This document shows positions 1 to 8,753 of a stretch of DNA of 58,515 nt, one piece after another. The notes under the pieces are model-generated. The model searched no databases, had not been told where the DNA came from, and worked only from the letters and a program-made list of their open reading frames with translations. The stretch is taken from assembly GCF_900167155.1 (NCBI RefSeq), contig NZ_FUXU01000024.1, positions 1 through 58,515 on the forward strand. Direction: 5' to 3'. The position numbers were made by a program, and so were the translations under genes. Source of the DNA: Enterovibrio nigricans DSM 22720 (GTDB taxonomy: Bacteria > Pseudomonadota > Gammaproteobacteria > Enterobacterales > Vibrionaceae). How positions within the stretch are numbered: position 1 is the first letter of the stretch; each line of letters begins with the position of its first letter.

Positions 1-1
1 A

Positions 2-118
2 CGAGGTTTAGACATGAGACTACGACGATTGATGGGTGTAGCCGATCAGATCGTAGCTTCTAGATTTAGTTCCATCGATTTAAGCAACAAAGCCCGTTAT
101 CAACACTGTTATTGGTGA
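2..118 (+). CDS. 3' end of an unidentified protein (partial)
   Basis: An open frame enters from the left edge and ends at a TGA at 116-118, giving the last 38 residues of a protein whose start lies outside the window. The tail is rich in Arg and hydrophobic residues (it begins RGLDMRLRRLMGVADQ). It ends 5 nt before the ATG of the next gene, as expected for a co-transcribed upstream gene. I do not recognise the family from this short piece. It could also be a chance open frame. Confidence 0.45.
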   Translation, partial: RGLDMRLRRLMGVADQIVASRFSSIDLSNKARYQHCYW

Positions 119-123
119 ATGAG

Positions 124-1200
124 ATGTTTGCGCAGGAAGACAACAGTATTGCGCTTACGATCGGTGAATCTATTCCGTTCTCAAGCTATAACACCAGTGC
201 AAATCTACCTGCAAAAACACGTGTGAAACTTTTTAAAAAGCACTTATACAATCTCTCCCGAGGAAAAGCTGGCGTATTCCCGACAGAATCTGCCATTGCA
301 TCACCAGAGCCTCGACTCGCGGTTAAAGAAGAATTGGAAAACAGCGAGCGCTTGGGCACTACCCCTGACGGCAAAATGATTTACCTTTATCGCTATCACG
401 ATGAATCCCCTGTCATGCGCGAGATAGGACGATTAAGAGAAGTGGCATTTCGCGCCGTTGGAGAAGGCACAGGACAGCGCCGAGACATCGACAAATATGA
501 CCCTCACTATTTTCACCTTGTGCTTTGGGATCCAGAGGCGCTCGATATCGTTGGTGCCTACCGTTTTTGCGATACACAAGCAATCATGGCAAATCACGGG
601 GTCGATGCCATCTACACCAATACATTGTTCAATTTTAACGGCGGTATGAGGCAGGTCTTGGATCAAGGATTGGAACTTGGCAGAAGCTTTGTGCAGCCTA
701 AATATTGGGGGAAACGGAGTTTGGACTACTTATGGCTCGGGATTGGTGCATTCTTATCAAAGCACCCACACTATCGCTACCTGTTCGGCCCTGTCACAAT
801 CAGCAACGCGATGCCGCTGGCAGCGAAGGAACTCCTTATTTTTTTCTACTCTATGTATTTTGGATCATCGGCCATGTTGGCAACATCCAAACGCCCTTTC
901 AACCTCAATAATCAGAAGCAGCATGAGTTGCTCGGGCAATTTTGCGGTGACAATTATCAGAAAGATCTTAAAACGCTTAAATCCCTGCTCGATAATTTGG
1001 GAACAGCCATTCCAACACTCTATAAACAATACAGTGAACTCTGCGAAGATGGCGGCGTTCAGTTTTTAGATTTCAGTGTTGACCCAGATTTTGCTGACTG
1101 CATTGATGGTTTGGTCATGGTAGACCTTACCAAGCTGAAGGAAAAAAAGCGGTTACGCTACATCACACCTCATAGAGAAAAAGCGTTGAGCGAAGCTTAG
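124..1200 (+). CDS. OlsB-like GNAT N-acyltransferase (COG3176, 'hemolysin' family)
   Basis: A protein of 358 residues that resembles the acyltransferase domain of OlsB, the enzyme that transfers a 3-hydroxyacyl chain from acyl-ACP to ornithine, and of proteins often annotated as putative hemolysins. The family core is visible in the middle third: an ELGRSFV segment followed by a conserved LWLGIGAFL stretch and YRYLFGPVTIS. The C-terminal part (about residues 250-358) is an extension of unknown function. An in-frame TTG (112) and GTG (115) also exist, but ATG 124 is preferred because GGTGA lies 5 nt upstream. The gene overlaps nothing, follows a partial gene by 5 nt, and ends at a strong hairpin terminator. 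The substrate cannot be read from the sequence; lipid-linked amino acids are the family precedent. Confidence 0.7.
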   Translation: MFAQEDNSIALTIGESIPFSSYNTSANLPAKTRVKLFKKHLYNLSRGKAGVFPTESAIASPEPRLAVKEELENSERLGTTPDGKMIYLYRYHDESPVMREIGRLREVAFRAVGEGTGQRRDIDKYDPHYFHLVLWDPEALDIVGAYRFCDTQAIMANHGVDAIYTNTLFNFNGGMRQVLDQGLELGRSFVQPKYWGKRSLDYLWLGIGAFLSKHPHYRYLFGPVTISNAMPLAAKELLIFFYSMYFGSSAMLATSKRPFNLNNQKQHELLGQFCGDNYQKDLKTLKSLLDNLGTAIPTLYKQYSELCEDGGVQFLDFSVDPDFADCIDGLVMVDLTKLKEKKRLRYITPHREKALSEA

Positions 1201-1217
1201 CGTTTAAACCGCACATG

Positions 1218-1248
1218 AAAAAAAGGCGCGAATTCATCGCGCCTTTTT
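1218..1248. terminator. Bidirectional terminator between the acyltransferase gene and mepK
   Basis: The stem GGCGCG/CGCGCC has a 7-nt loop and is flanked by A7 on the left and T5 on the right, so it can stop transcription from both convergent genes. Confidence 0.85.
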
Positions 1249-1273
1249 CGTATATTCAATCTAGAAACAGTGC

Positions 1274-1825
1274 TTACCAAGCTCTCACTGGCCCTGTATC
1301 CACATGGATAAAGCCACTTTTCGGGTAATACCCGACGCCGCCAGCATTTAACGACAACGCTGCTTTTCGTAAGGAAGCAAGCGGAACGCCTTCCACAAAG
1401 AAATCGATAGCCTGTCCCGTCATGTGGTAGCTCTTTTTAGCTTGACCGCCACCACCATTTCTCAACATTTCATTGGTTGCTGGCGAACGATAACCTGACA
1501 CCATAGTGATGGGGTTCGGTGCCTTTACCAAGCCACAAATCGCTACCAGCTGATCATAGAGTTTCGGGTCCATCTCCGTTGACAAATTTCTCCGATGATC
1601 GCGGCATAAGTGGTTTAACTCACCGAGACCATCCATGAGATATTGTTTGCCATCGAAATAACAAACATCAAGGTGTTCACCCGTATTAATGCTGGTCATC
1701 GCCAAATTTCGAGGCTTCCCCTGAGCAATCGGGAGCGCAAAAGCCGCATTAGGTAGCACCGCCGCAGCCAGACAGGCGACTCCGCCCACCATAAAGCGAC
1801 GACGTTGAAGATCCAAACCGTCCAT
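1274..1825 (-). CDS. mepK: MepK-type murein endopeptidase (DUF882, peptidase M15 family)
   Basis: A 183-residue exported zinc peptidase similar to E. coli YcbK/MepK, which cuts meso-DAP cross-links (3-3 and 4-3) during murein growth. A twin-arginine signal (QRRRFMVGG, residues 7-15) is followed by a hydrophobic stretch and an AFA cleavage site near residue 30, so export by Tat is expected. The metal ligands of the family are present: His134 and Asp141 in SYHMTGQAIDF, and His174 in HVD. The ATG at 1825 is chosen over an in-frame GTG at 1843 because it places the Tat motif at the usual distance from the N terminus. Downstream of ldtD on the same strand, as in enterobacteria, but separated from it by about 390 nt, so it may have its own promoter. 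Confidence 0.85.
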   Translation of the reverse strand: MDGLDLQRRRFMVGGVACLAAAVLPNAAFALPIAQGKPRNLAMTSINTGEHLDVCYFDGKQYLMDGLGELNHLCRDHRRNLSTEMDPKLYDQLVAICGLVKAPNPITMVSGYRSPATNEMLRNGGGGQAKKSYHMTGQAIDFFVEGVPLASLRKAALSLNAGGVGYYPKSGFIHVDTGPVRAW

Positions 1826-2217
1826 AAACCAACAAGTTCCCACAACTGTAAATCACAACAAGTAGCGGCAAGGCCCCGTTTTTTGACACAAAAAACGAGT
1901 GCGCACACTAAACAAAGGGGAATCTATAGATTTATTAATTAACAATCAAACGGGTTGCTGTCTCTAAAATGAGCATAAACATGTAAAAACACCACCTTCG
2001 TGCTGATATTTCACACAATTTCGTCATTGTCAGAGAAATGTAAATTAATGAAATTATGACTATGGGGCCACAACACCGTCATTGCCCTGGTTTAAACCCT
2101 AGGTAGGCTAAATGGGCAGACGACTCGCGGCGAGAGAAGATACTGTGGCGTTATTTCGCTTTGGGCGCGTATCATAGTGATATACATCATCTCGAAACTC
2201 CACGCCTCCTTCTTCAT
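1826..2217. other. Gene-free interval between mepK and ldtD
   Basis: This 392-nt stretch lies upstream of mepK and presumably holds its promoter. I see no convincing ORF. The only clear structure is a perfect inverted repeat at 1877-1897 (CGTTTTTTG, 3-nt spacer, CAAAAAACG). Confidence 0.5.
1877..1897. repeat. Perfect 9-bp inverted repeat upstream of mepK
   Basis: CGTTTTTTG-aca-CAAAAAACG lies about 50 nt upstream of the mepK start. The AT-rich arms and 3-nt spacer fit an operator or a weak hairpin; the role is unknown. Confidence 0.5.
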
Positions 2218-3750
2218 TTACCCATGCGGTTTGATAAATGGTATGCACTTCAATTTGCTTACGAAGCGATACCCATTTTGTTTCTGGAATTTGCGATAGT
2301 AATCGTAATCGCCAAACTTTAACCCCGATTTACTCAACAAGATCTGCGCCAGTGTTTCGGCTTTTTGTACACGAATACAACCTGAACTGTATGCTCGGCG
2401 TTCTTTGTTAAAGAGACTCTTTGCAGGCGTATCATGTAGGTAAATCGCGTTCCCATTGGGCGTGTTGAACTTATAGCGTCCCAGTGCATTGAAGTTACCG
2501 GGAGACTGTTGGAGACGGTATGGGAAGTTTCTCGGTGTCACCGTTTCCCAGTCAATTTCTTCATGGGGTATTACATTGCCATTGACCCAACTACTGAGCA
2601 CGGTATAGGAGTGTTTCGAAAGGTATTCATTGTCCTCTCTCACCTTTGGAAGAATATCCTCTCGCATGATCTTCACCGGGACATTCCAACTCGGGTTAAA
2701 GACGACGGAGTCCAAACGAGATTCAAACAACGGTGTTCTTCTACTTGGTCGTCCGACAACCACTTTACTGTCCAGAATAAGCTGGCTATCCAACCACAAT
2801 TCCATTTCGTAATTTGGGATGTTCACCAAGATGATCTTCTCTCGACCTGTCGGCCATAAGCGAAGCCGTTCCATATTTAAAGCGAGGATTTGGATGCGAT
2901 TATCGGCTGATTTATTGAGCCAGCGACGCGTCTTGTGTCCAATGACGCCATCCACTTTCAAGCCATGCTGTTGCTGAAATCGCTTCACAGCTTGCACCAA
3001 CGTTGCGTTGTAAAAGCCAACCTTGTCAATTTTCAGCCTTTGCGCTTCAGGTGTACTCAACACACCTTGTCTTTCGAGGTTAGTGATCAGGCTGTCAGGA
3101 TTATCCAGCTTTTCACCATGCTTAATCAGCCCGCGCTGAAGAAATTTTGGCCAATATGAGGGTTCCAAATCTTGTAACGCTACGATCGCTTTCGCCATTT
3201 CACGATATTGCATCGTGGCGGGTCTCAAATTGTGGACGAAGCCATAGAGTTTGTTCTTCATTGCTGAGACCAGAAAGCGGTTCATCTGTGTCAGCGTTGG
3301 GGAAGGCAAAACGGCATCAATGTCAGTGCCGAAAAACCAGCTTTTGCCATTATTAGGGATGGATTCGATGTAGCTTATCAAAGCAAGAAGGCTATCAGTG
3401 GCAAACACGTCATACGCGCGCCAACCACCACTTGCACGCAATTCTCTCAATATTACCGCTCGCCATTCAAAATCCTGGCTAATACCCGCCAAAGAAATAA
3501 TGTTGATTTGGGTTTCTAACTCGTCTTTGGCTCGATAATCATGCCAAATAGGGGAAAACGAGAAGCTTTCGTAGATACGGGCAACTTCATCCGTGTACGT
3601 AACGATGCCAACTTCCGGCTCAGCCTGCTGAACCCAAAGTAGTGCTTCTTCAGAGATGCGACGCTCATTGGACGCCTCCACAGCCATTGCCGCGAACGGG
3701 AATAGGGCAAAAACAACCAGTGCCTTAATAATCGTACGGACAAATCCCAT
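2218..3750 (-). CDS. ldtD: L,D-transpeptidase LdtD (YcbB family)
   Basis: A 510-residue periplasmic murein enzyme that forms 3-3 cross-links between diaminopimelate residues. An N-terminal signal sequence (residues 1-26) is followed by the long helical N-terminal region, a PG-binding_1 domain (HGLKVDGVIGHKTRRWLN, about residues 260-280) and a C-terminal YkuD domain with the motif YLHDTPAKSLF...YSSGCIRV; the catalytic cysteine is Cys458. It is shorter than E. coli LdtD (615 residues), mostly through a smaller capping region. A near-perfect Shine-Dalgarno (GGAGGTGAT) precedes the ATG. It follows the DUF1513 gene by 77 nt on the same strand and precedes mepK, so two murein remodelling enzymes sit side by side. 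In E. coli these genes directly follow mukB. Confidence 0.92.
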   Translation of the reverse strand: MGFVRTIIKALVVFALFPFAAMAVEASNERRISEEALLWVQQAEPEVGIVTYTDEVARIYESFSFSPIWHDYRAKDELETQINIISLAGISQDFEWRAVILRELRASGGWRAYDVFATDSLLALISYIESIPNNGKSWFFGTDIDAVLPSPTLTQMNRFLVSAMKNKLYGFVHNLRPATMQYREMAKAIVALQDLEPSYWPKFLQRGLIKHGEKLDNPDSLITNLERQGVLSTPEAQRLKIDKVGFYNATLVQAVKRFQQQHGLKVDGVIGHKTRRWLNKSADNRIQILALNMERLRLWPTGREKIILVNIPNYEMELWLDSQLILDSKVVVGRPSRRTPLFESRLDSVVFNPSWNVPVKIMREDILPKVREDNEYLSKHSYTVLSSWVNGNVIPHEEIDWETVTPRNFPYRLQQSPGNFNALGRYKFNTPNGNAIYLHDTPAKSLFNKERRAYSSGCIRVQKAETLAQILLSKSGLKFGDYDYYRKFQKQNGYRFVSKLKCIPFIKPHG

Positions 3751-3827
3751 GCATCACCTCCAAATAGAGATCTTAGTATGGCAAATGACACAATTTTCGT
3801 TGGCGGAATTTTTATGAATATTACAAA

Positions 3828-4940
3828 TCAGAGAGTTAGAAAAGCATGATCTGAAAGCATGACCCAATGGTTGTCCCATACTACGTCAGTCCCTTGATAT
3901 ATCGGGATTTCTTTTGCACTTTTCACAACTAATCGTCCACTACCTGAACTGATTGCAAAGCCAAATTGATTTGCCGAAGCACCTGATGCGTCAAGCAAAG
4001 TGCCCATTTCCATGAGTTTTCCAGAGCCGAGATCCCACACACCAAAACAGTTTCCTCTCGGAGAGGTGGCGACAATCTGTGAATCTGTACACGCAACACT
4101 GCCAATATATTGATTGAACCGCTGCCACTGTTCTGGCCTTGCCTCTAACGCTAGAAACTCACCACTTTTTCTCAATATCGCTAACAATGGCAAGGCTGCA
4201 CCGTCTTCGCCCTTGTATTGCTGGGCAACCACAACATCACCATTCCTACTAATCGCAATATGCCTAATGCTCAGTTGGTGATTTTCCAACTCGTACCGTC
4301 CTTTCAACATGCCACTCTTACGATCAAGCAACACCAGAGCTGGCGCCATATTGTCAATATTGAGCTTTTCTCGGCCTCGCGTTTTTATACCGCCTACCGC
4401 CACCGCTAATGTTTCGTCATTAACCACTCTCACTTCATGAGGACCGGTACCAAAACCCGAAAATTCCCGTGTTTTATGTAAACACCCTGAAGGCAATATG
4501 TCATAAACACCAATAATGCCATCACTGGTTTCTGTAACACCTTCACTGGTATATAGAAAATGTTCGTAGACATCACCATGCCCATAAAAGATGCGATCAT
4601 CCGGCGGGTAATAAACACCAAGCGTGGTTCCGTTTTGTGTATTGATGGTTTGAATAAACCTTCCTGGACGGCGGGCAAAAACAAAGCCCATTGACCGTTC
4701 CCTCATTAACGCGATGCCGTGGCCACGAGCTTGAAGAGAAGAACTAAAACACCGAATGCCTTCGCGTGAAACCCCGGTGACCTCATATCCTCCATCATCG
4801 CTTCTTGCACACCCCAAAAACGCCGGTTTCACGTTGTCTGAATATCTCGTTTTAATTCCCAGTCCGGCGAGTGTGCCACCTACGACAGACACACCGAGCG
4901 CAGACAACAAAAGACGTCTTCGTTTTTGACTGATAGCCAT
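3828..4940 (-). CDS. Tat-exported DUF1513 protein
   Basis: A 370-residue protein matching the DUF1513 family, which is found next to imelysin and di-heme oxidoreductase genes in many proteobacteria. The N terminus carries a twin-arginine signal (SQKRRRLLLSALG) followed by a hydrophobic, glycine-rich helix, so it should be exported folded to the periplasm. The body has repeated short segments typical of a beta-propeller (for example GTGPHEVRVVNDETLAVAVGG and HIAISRNGDVVVAQQ). ATG 4940 is preferred to GTG 4952: it lies 4 nt after the upstream stop codon and has GGTGA 8 nt ahead. Tight coupling to the imelysin-like gene implies a shared job. No enzymatic activity is established for the family, so the role in iron handling is inferred from context only. 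Confidence 0.82.
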   Translation of the reverse strand: MAISQKRRRLLLSALGVSVVGGTLAGLGIKTRYSDNVKPAFLGCARSDDGGYEVTGVSREGIRCFSSSLQARGHGIALMRERSMGFVFARRPGRFIQTINTQNGTTLGVYYPPDDRIFYGHGDVYEHFLYTSEGVTETSDGIIGVYDILPSGCLHKTREFSGFGTGPHEVRVVNDETLAVAVGGIKTRGREKLNIDNMAPALVLLDRKSGMLKGRYELENHQLSIRHIAISRNGDVVVAQQYKGEDGAALPLLAILRKSGEFLALEARPEQWQRFNQYIGSVACTDSQIVATSPRGNCFGVWDLGSGKLMEMGTLLDASGASANQFGFAISSGSGRLVVKSAKEIPIYQGTDVVWDNHWVMLSDHAFLTL

Positions 4941-4944
4941 CGAT

Positions 4945-5982
4945 TCAATCACCGTCTGTAGAATTAAAGCCGACTATCATTCCCAGCGCGGGTCCCGCCT
5001 CATCATCCAGCGCTATATTAATGTATTCGAGGTTGTTCAATACCATGATCAATGAACGGTAACCTTCTTTCGATTCGAGTAACGCTTTTAAGCCCTCACC
5101 ATCAGGAATACTTTCTACTGCTGCCTCCCAGTGTTGCGTGAGACAGTTAGCGAGTTCCGTATGTGCGTTTGCAATAAGAATAGGCTCAAGGGTTTGCGCA
5201 TAGAGACGTTGAAGATGCACGACACTTGCACGTAAAACCGTGAGCGACTGTTGCGAACGCCAAGCTTGTGCCTGATAGGGTTTTGGATATCCAGGCTTGC
5301 CCATCGGCAATTCAATGGCTTTCATCGTTGTGGCCAGTTTCGCTGCAATAAGCCTAAGTGCATCGGTATCACGCTGTTTTTCCTCGGCATCACGCCACGG
5401 GTTAACAGCCCAAGACGCCGTCAACGCCTCAGCAGACGAAACAATTTTTCCCGCAACTACAGTCATAAGCCTGCAGTTTTCCTTCACATGGATTGTATTT
5501 GCGGAATCAAACAGCAGCCACTCCATCGCCCCTAACCCCTGAACCGCCACACTTTCTGTTGAAAGAGAGTCCACAGAGTAGGGACCGCCCTTTTTAATCA
5601 ACCGTGATAATTGTCGACCTGTCGTATTTTTTTTGTCTGGATAAAATTGTATTTGCCAACTTAACGATGTGGCTTTTTCATTGCCAACATTTGTACCTTG
5701 AAGCGGAGCCCAAGCCTTCATTGCTTCGACCCACGCCTGTTTTGTGCTTTCTATCTGAGACGGTTCACTGTCGGTATCGCAAAAGCGGTTGGTTGACTTC
5801 GCAAGGAGAGAAGCATCTTGAAGAAATCTCTGTGATGCCAGATGCTGACTTGCCCATAGCGGATCAGGGATATCCACCGTTTCAGTTTCCGCGTCCAACC
5901 CACACCCAGATAGCGCAACCAGAGCCCCAACTAACATCGAGATTCTCATGGTCGTCTTCTTTTCTATTCGGTTCATTTTCAT
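4945..5982 (-). CDS. Imelysin-like lipoprotein lacking the metal-site histidine
   Basis: A 345-residue protein of the imelysin (peptidase M75) family. The N terminus is a lipoprotein signal with lipobox LSGC, the acylated residue being Cys27. Imelysins have an all-helical bundle with a conserved GxHxxE motif thought to bind metal. Here the equivalent segment is GLGAMEWLLF (149-158): the Glu remains (Glu154) but the His position is Gly151. A peptidase role is therefore doubtful and a structural or binding role more likely. It starts 2 nt after the stop of the di-heme protein gene and its stop lies 4 nt before the DUF1513 start. It is the second imelysin of this operon; the upstream paralogue retains the full motif. 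Confidence 0.82.
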   Translation of the reverse strand: MKMNRIEKKTTMRISMLVGALVALSGCGLDAETETVDIPDPLWASQHLASQRFLQDASLLAKSTNRFCDTDSEPSQIESTKQAWVEAMKAWAPLQGTNVGNEKATSLSWQIQFYPDKKNTTGRQLSRLIKKGGPYSVDSLSTESVAVQGLGAMEWLLFDSANTIHVKENCRLMTVVAGKIVSSAEALTASWAVNPWRDAEEKQRDTDALRLIAAKLATTMKAIELPMGKPGYPKPYQAQAWRSQQSLTVLRASVVHLQRLYAQTLEPILIANAHTELANCLTQHWEAAVESIPDGEGLKALLESKEGYRSLIMVLNNLEYINIALDDEAGPALGMIVGFNSTDGD

Positions 5983-5984
5983 GC

Positions 5985-7361
5985 CTACAAAGAATGAAGA
6001 AAGGCAATCAGCGCTTCACGCTGCTTCTGATCAAAGCCCAAAACTGTTTGCTTAGTCGCTTCAGCCTCACCGCCATGCCAAAGCACCGCCTCCAAGGCGT
6101 TTCGTGCACGACCATCGTGCAGGAATTCAGTATGACCGTTCACCTCTTCGGTATAACCCAAGCCCCATAACGGCGCAGTTCTCCACTCTTGCCCATTCGC
6201 TAAAAACTCGCCACGGTTGTCAGCTAAGCCCTCCCCCATATCATGGAGAAGAAGATCGGTATACGGGTGAATCAATTGATTGCTGATTGCTTTTCGGCCT
6301 TCTACAGTGCCCGTTTTAATGTCACGTTGGTGACAGCTTTGGCACCCTGAATCAACAAACAGAGCCTCACCTTCTATAACCAGTGGGTCCTTCACATTTC
6401 GACGCTTTGGAACTGCTAAGTGTTGCGTATAAAACTCTATAAAATTAAGAATTTTCTCACTCACTTCAGGGGCTCCCCCATTCGGAAAAACGTCACAAAT
6501 AGCCTGGGATGGAGAGCAATTTTCTTTTGGGAAATGTGTCGTTGTCAGCCCTAAATCGCCATTAAACGCCGCCGCATTTTGCTGCATCAAATTCGGTTGG
6601 CCCGCTTTCCATCCAAATCGTCCAATCTGCGTCGTGCCAGAGGCAATGTCCCACACCTTGTTCGGACGGCCTGAGATCCCTTTACCTTCTGAAGCTTGTT
6701 CGTCTGCGAATCGCTCGATAGTTTGGTTAGGAATGGCTTCCAATAAGCCTAAACCAATCATTGGGGGAGCGACTCTCAACGACATTTCAGTCGAAGGGTG
6801 AAGTTTGCCGTAGTTCAGCGCTTCTATCGTCAACACGGGTTTTCGAAGTTCAACTTTGAAGCCATCACTAAACGTTTCTGTGTGGGTTTCAAATTCAACT
6901 TTTATGTGCCCTTCTTCCTTTGAACCGGGTAAAGCAAAGTCTTGCAACTGACCACCATACGTAGGCTCTGGTACATTTCCATGTCTCTTTACCCATGCCT
7001 TTTGTGCTTCCGATATTGCTGGGATACTGAGGCGGATGAGAATGGATACAGCATTTGAATCACTTTCCGAAGGAAGGTGTCCTCTGCCATCTTTAATATG
7101 ACAATTCTGGCAACCATTCGTATTGAACAAAGGCCCTAACCCGTCTCTTGCACCAGTTGATGCGGGTGCGCTCACCCAGGGGTTACGGAAAAAACTGTTT
7201 CCAACACTAAAATCGATTTGTTCTGACAGGGGAAGGTTTGAGGCGGCTTGCGAAAATGCATTTGCGCCTTGTTGAGCCGTTGTTGTATCACCGCCAGATT
7301 TTACTGACGCAAAGAGAGTGGAAGATACAAACATGAGTAATAAAAAAAGAGAATACTTCAT
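5985..7361 (-). CDS. Di-heme oxidoreductase (DUF1111 family, COG3488)
   Basis: A 458-residue periplasmic cytochrome c-type protein, often annotated as 'thiol oxidoreductase'. A cleavable signal peptide covers residues 1-19. Two c-heme attachment sites are visible: CQNCH (84-88) and CQSCH (340-344). The family resembles di-heme peroxidases; its substrate is unproven, and redox cycling of iron fits the genes around it. It lies between the imelysin gene (81-nt gap with a small hairpin) and the imelysin-like lipoprotein gene (2-nt gap). Maturation would need the cytochrome c assembly system, which is not in this window. The family assignment is firm; the physiological electron partner is unknown. 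Confidence 0.88.
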   Translation of the reverse strand: MKYSLFLLLMFVSSTLFASVKSGGDTTTAQQGANAFSQAASNLPLSEQIDFSVGNSFFRNPWVSAPASTGARDGLGPLFNTNGCQNCHIKDGRGHLPSESDSNAVSILIRLSIPAISEAQKAWVKRHGNVPEPTYGGQLQDFALPGSKEEGHIKVEFETHTETFSDGFKVELRKPVLTIEALNYGKLHPSTEMSLRVAPPMIGLGLLEAIPNQTIERFADEQASEGKGISGRPNKVWDIASGTTQIGRFGWKAGQPNLMQQNAAAFNGDLGLTTTHFPKENCSPSQAICDVFPNGGAPEVSEKILNFIEFYTQHLAVPKRRNVKDPLVIEGEALFVDSGCQSCHQRDIKTGTVEGRKAISNQLIHPYTDLLLHDMGEGLADNRGEFLANGQEWRTAPLWGLGYTEEVNGHTEFLHDGRARNALEAVLWHGGEAEATKQTVLGFDQKQREALIAFLHSL

Positions 7362-7400
7362 ACATCCAGCACGTAATTAACAGTTACGGTATAACGACAA

Positions 7401-7423
7401 AAGCCTCCAAAGATCGGAGGCTT
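7401..7423 (-). terminator. Hairpin after the imelysin gene (attenuator-like)
   Basis: On the minus strand AAGCCTCC and GGAGGCTT form an 8-bp stem with a 7-nt loop, followed by only a short T-rich run. It lies in the 81-nt gap between the imelysin and di-heme genes and may reduce rather than end transcription into the downstream genes. Confidence 0.6.
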
Positions 7424-7441
7424 GCGATAGAGTGACATTTT

Positions 7442-8698
7442 CTAGAATTGGTGATCAGCGGTGTCTGGATTCAAGTTGGTAATACCCACAACACCAGCCA
7501 CTTGTTCGATGCCTTGCGTCTGCTGGACCAAAGCACTAATCGCACGGTTAACTAGCTTATTGCCCGACGCATTGTCAGAAGCAATCAGCTGGTCGAAATA
7601 CACGTTCTGTTTTTCTGCAGACTCGACCAATTGATAAACTTCTTTCTTGGCATTCTCGAAATCGGCCATGATGGATTTAGCCGCTTTCGGATCAGACGCT
7701 TTCACCATGTCGTAAAGTGATGGGCCGGTCAGTGTTGAGCCATCTACCTTTTTATATGAACCCGTAAATACGTTATAGATGCCCAGTTCGTTGTAGTAGT
7801 GTGAATTGTGCGTATTATCCGAAAAGCAATCGTGCTCATCTTCCGTCGAGTTTGCTTCAAGCGCCACTTTCATCCGCTCTCCCGCGAGTTCACCCAGTGA
7901 CAACGATCCCATGCCAAATAGCATTTTCCGCAATCCATTATCAGCATTGTCAGATAATAGCGAGGCGCGATAGTTACCTTTTTGGTCAGCCGCCCATTGA
8001 TTTTTCATCCAATCCAAATCAGAAATTAACAATTCGGCAGCCGCTTTTAAGTAATCTCTACGACGATCACAGTTACCGTTAGTACATGATTCTCCATACG
8101 CGAAATCACTGTATGCACGCTCACCAGCGCCTGCTTTTGTGCCGTTTAAATCTTGTCCCCACAGAAGAAATTCAATCGCATGATAACCCGTCGCAACATT
8201 CGCTTCTGACCCAGCGAGCTCATTGAGTGAAGCAAGAAGTTCCGGCGTAATCGTTGACACATCCAGAGTTTCACTGCCCATTTGCAATGATTCACTTGCC
8301 ACAATATTGGCTACCGCGCCGGGATTACCCAACTCGTATTGATAATCATCTGCGACGTAGTCTATAAGCCCCTCATCTAAAGGCCATGCGTTTAGTTGGC
8401 CTTCCCAATCATCGACAACGCCATTCCCAAAACGAAATACTTCCGTTTGTTGATAGGGAACACGCGCAGCCAACCATGCTTTTTTGGCCGCTTCGAGCGT
8501 GCTGGCTGATGGATTGCTATTCAGTGTATCAATAGCCTCACCAAGTTGATTGGCAGTAGAGTGAGCGTCACTGAAAACGGCATGCGCGAGATCAGCATAA
8601 TGTTCAACAACGTCAGTACGCGTTGATGCAGATGCTAGGGTCGTTCCCCCTACAAAAATCAACGCTGAGTAAGCGATTGCAAGAGATGAGCGTTTCAT
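7442..8698 (-). CDS. Imelysin family protein (IrpA-like), iron-regulated
   Basis: A 418-residue imelysin (peptidase M75) with a signal peptide (residues 1-24, cleavage after ASA). The metal-site motif GYHAIEFLLWGQD is intact, with His173 and Glu176. Members include cyanobacterial IrpA and Pseudomonas IcmP, and expression under iron limitation is the common theme. A cysteine pair (ESCTNGNCD) is also present in the second half. It is the first gene of the minus-strand run that continues with the di-heme protein, the imelysin-like lipoprotein and DUF1513. AAGGA precedes the ATG. A sigma-70 promoter overlapped by a Fur box lies 50-80 nt upstream, which supports repression by iron-loaded Fur. Whether it binds iron, haem or another ligand cannot be told from sequence. 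Confidence 0.88.
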   Translation of the reverse strand: MKRSSLAIAYSALIFVGGTTLASASTRTDVVEHYADLAHAVFSDAHSTANQLGEAIDTLNSNPSASTLEAAKKAWLAARVPYQQTEVFRFGNGVVDDWEGQLNAWPLDEGLIDYVADDYQYELGNPGAVANIVASESLQMGSETLDVSTITPELLASLNELAGSEANVATGYHAIEFLLWGQDLNGTKAGAGERAYSDFAYGESCTNGNCDRRRDYLKAAAELLISDLDWMKNQWAADQKGNYRASLLSDNADNGLRKMLFGMGSLSLGELAGERMKVALEANSTEDEHDCFSDNTHNSHYYNELGIYNVFTGSYKKVDGSTLTGPSLYDMVKASDPKAAKSIMADFENAKKEVYQLVESAEKQNVYFDQLIASDNASGNKLVNRAISALVQQTQGIEQVAGVVGITNLNPDTADHQF

Positions 8699-8738
8699 AG
8701 TCCTTCCTTGAGTGTGGTTTCATAACAAATACCCTGAT

Positions 8739-8753
8739 TGATAACGATTATTA
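8739..8753 (-). promoter_or_regulatory. Fur box in the imelysin operon promoter
   Basis: TGATAAC-G-ATTATTA matches the 7-1-7 Fur consensus (TGATAAT-N-ATTATCA) at 12 of 14 positions. It covers the predicted -10 element, the classic position for repression by Fe-Fur. Confidence 0.7.

Noticed and set aside
1696-1908. 70-codon open frame overlapping the 5' end of mepK
   Set aside because: Overlaps mepK coding sequence in another frame and has no conserved features.
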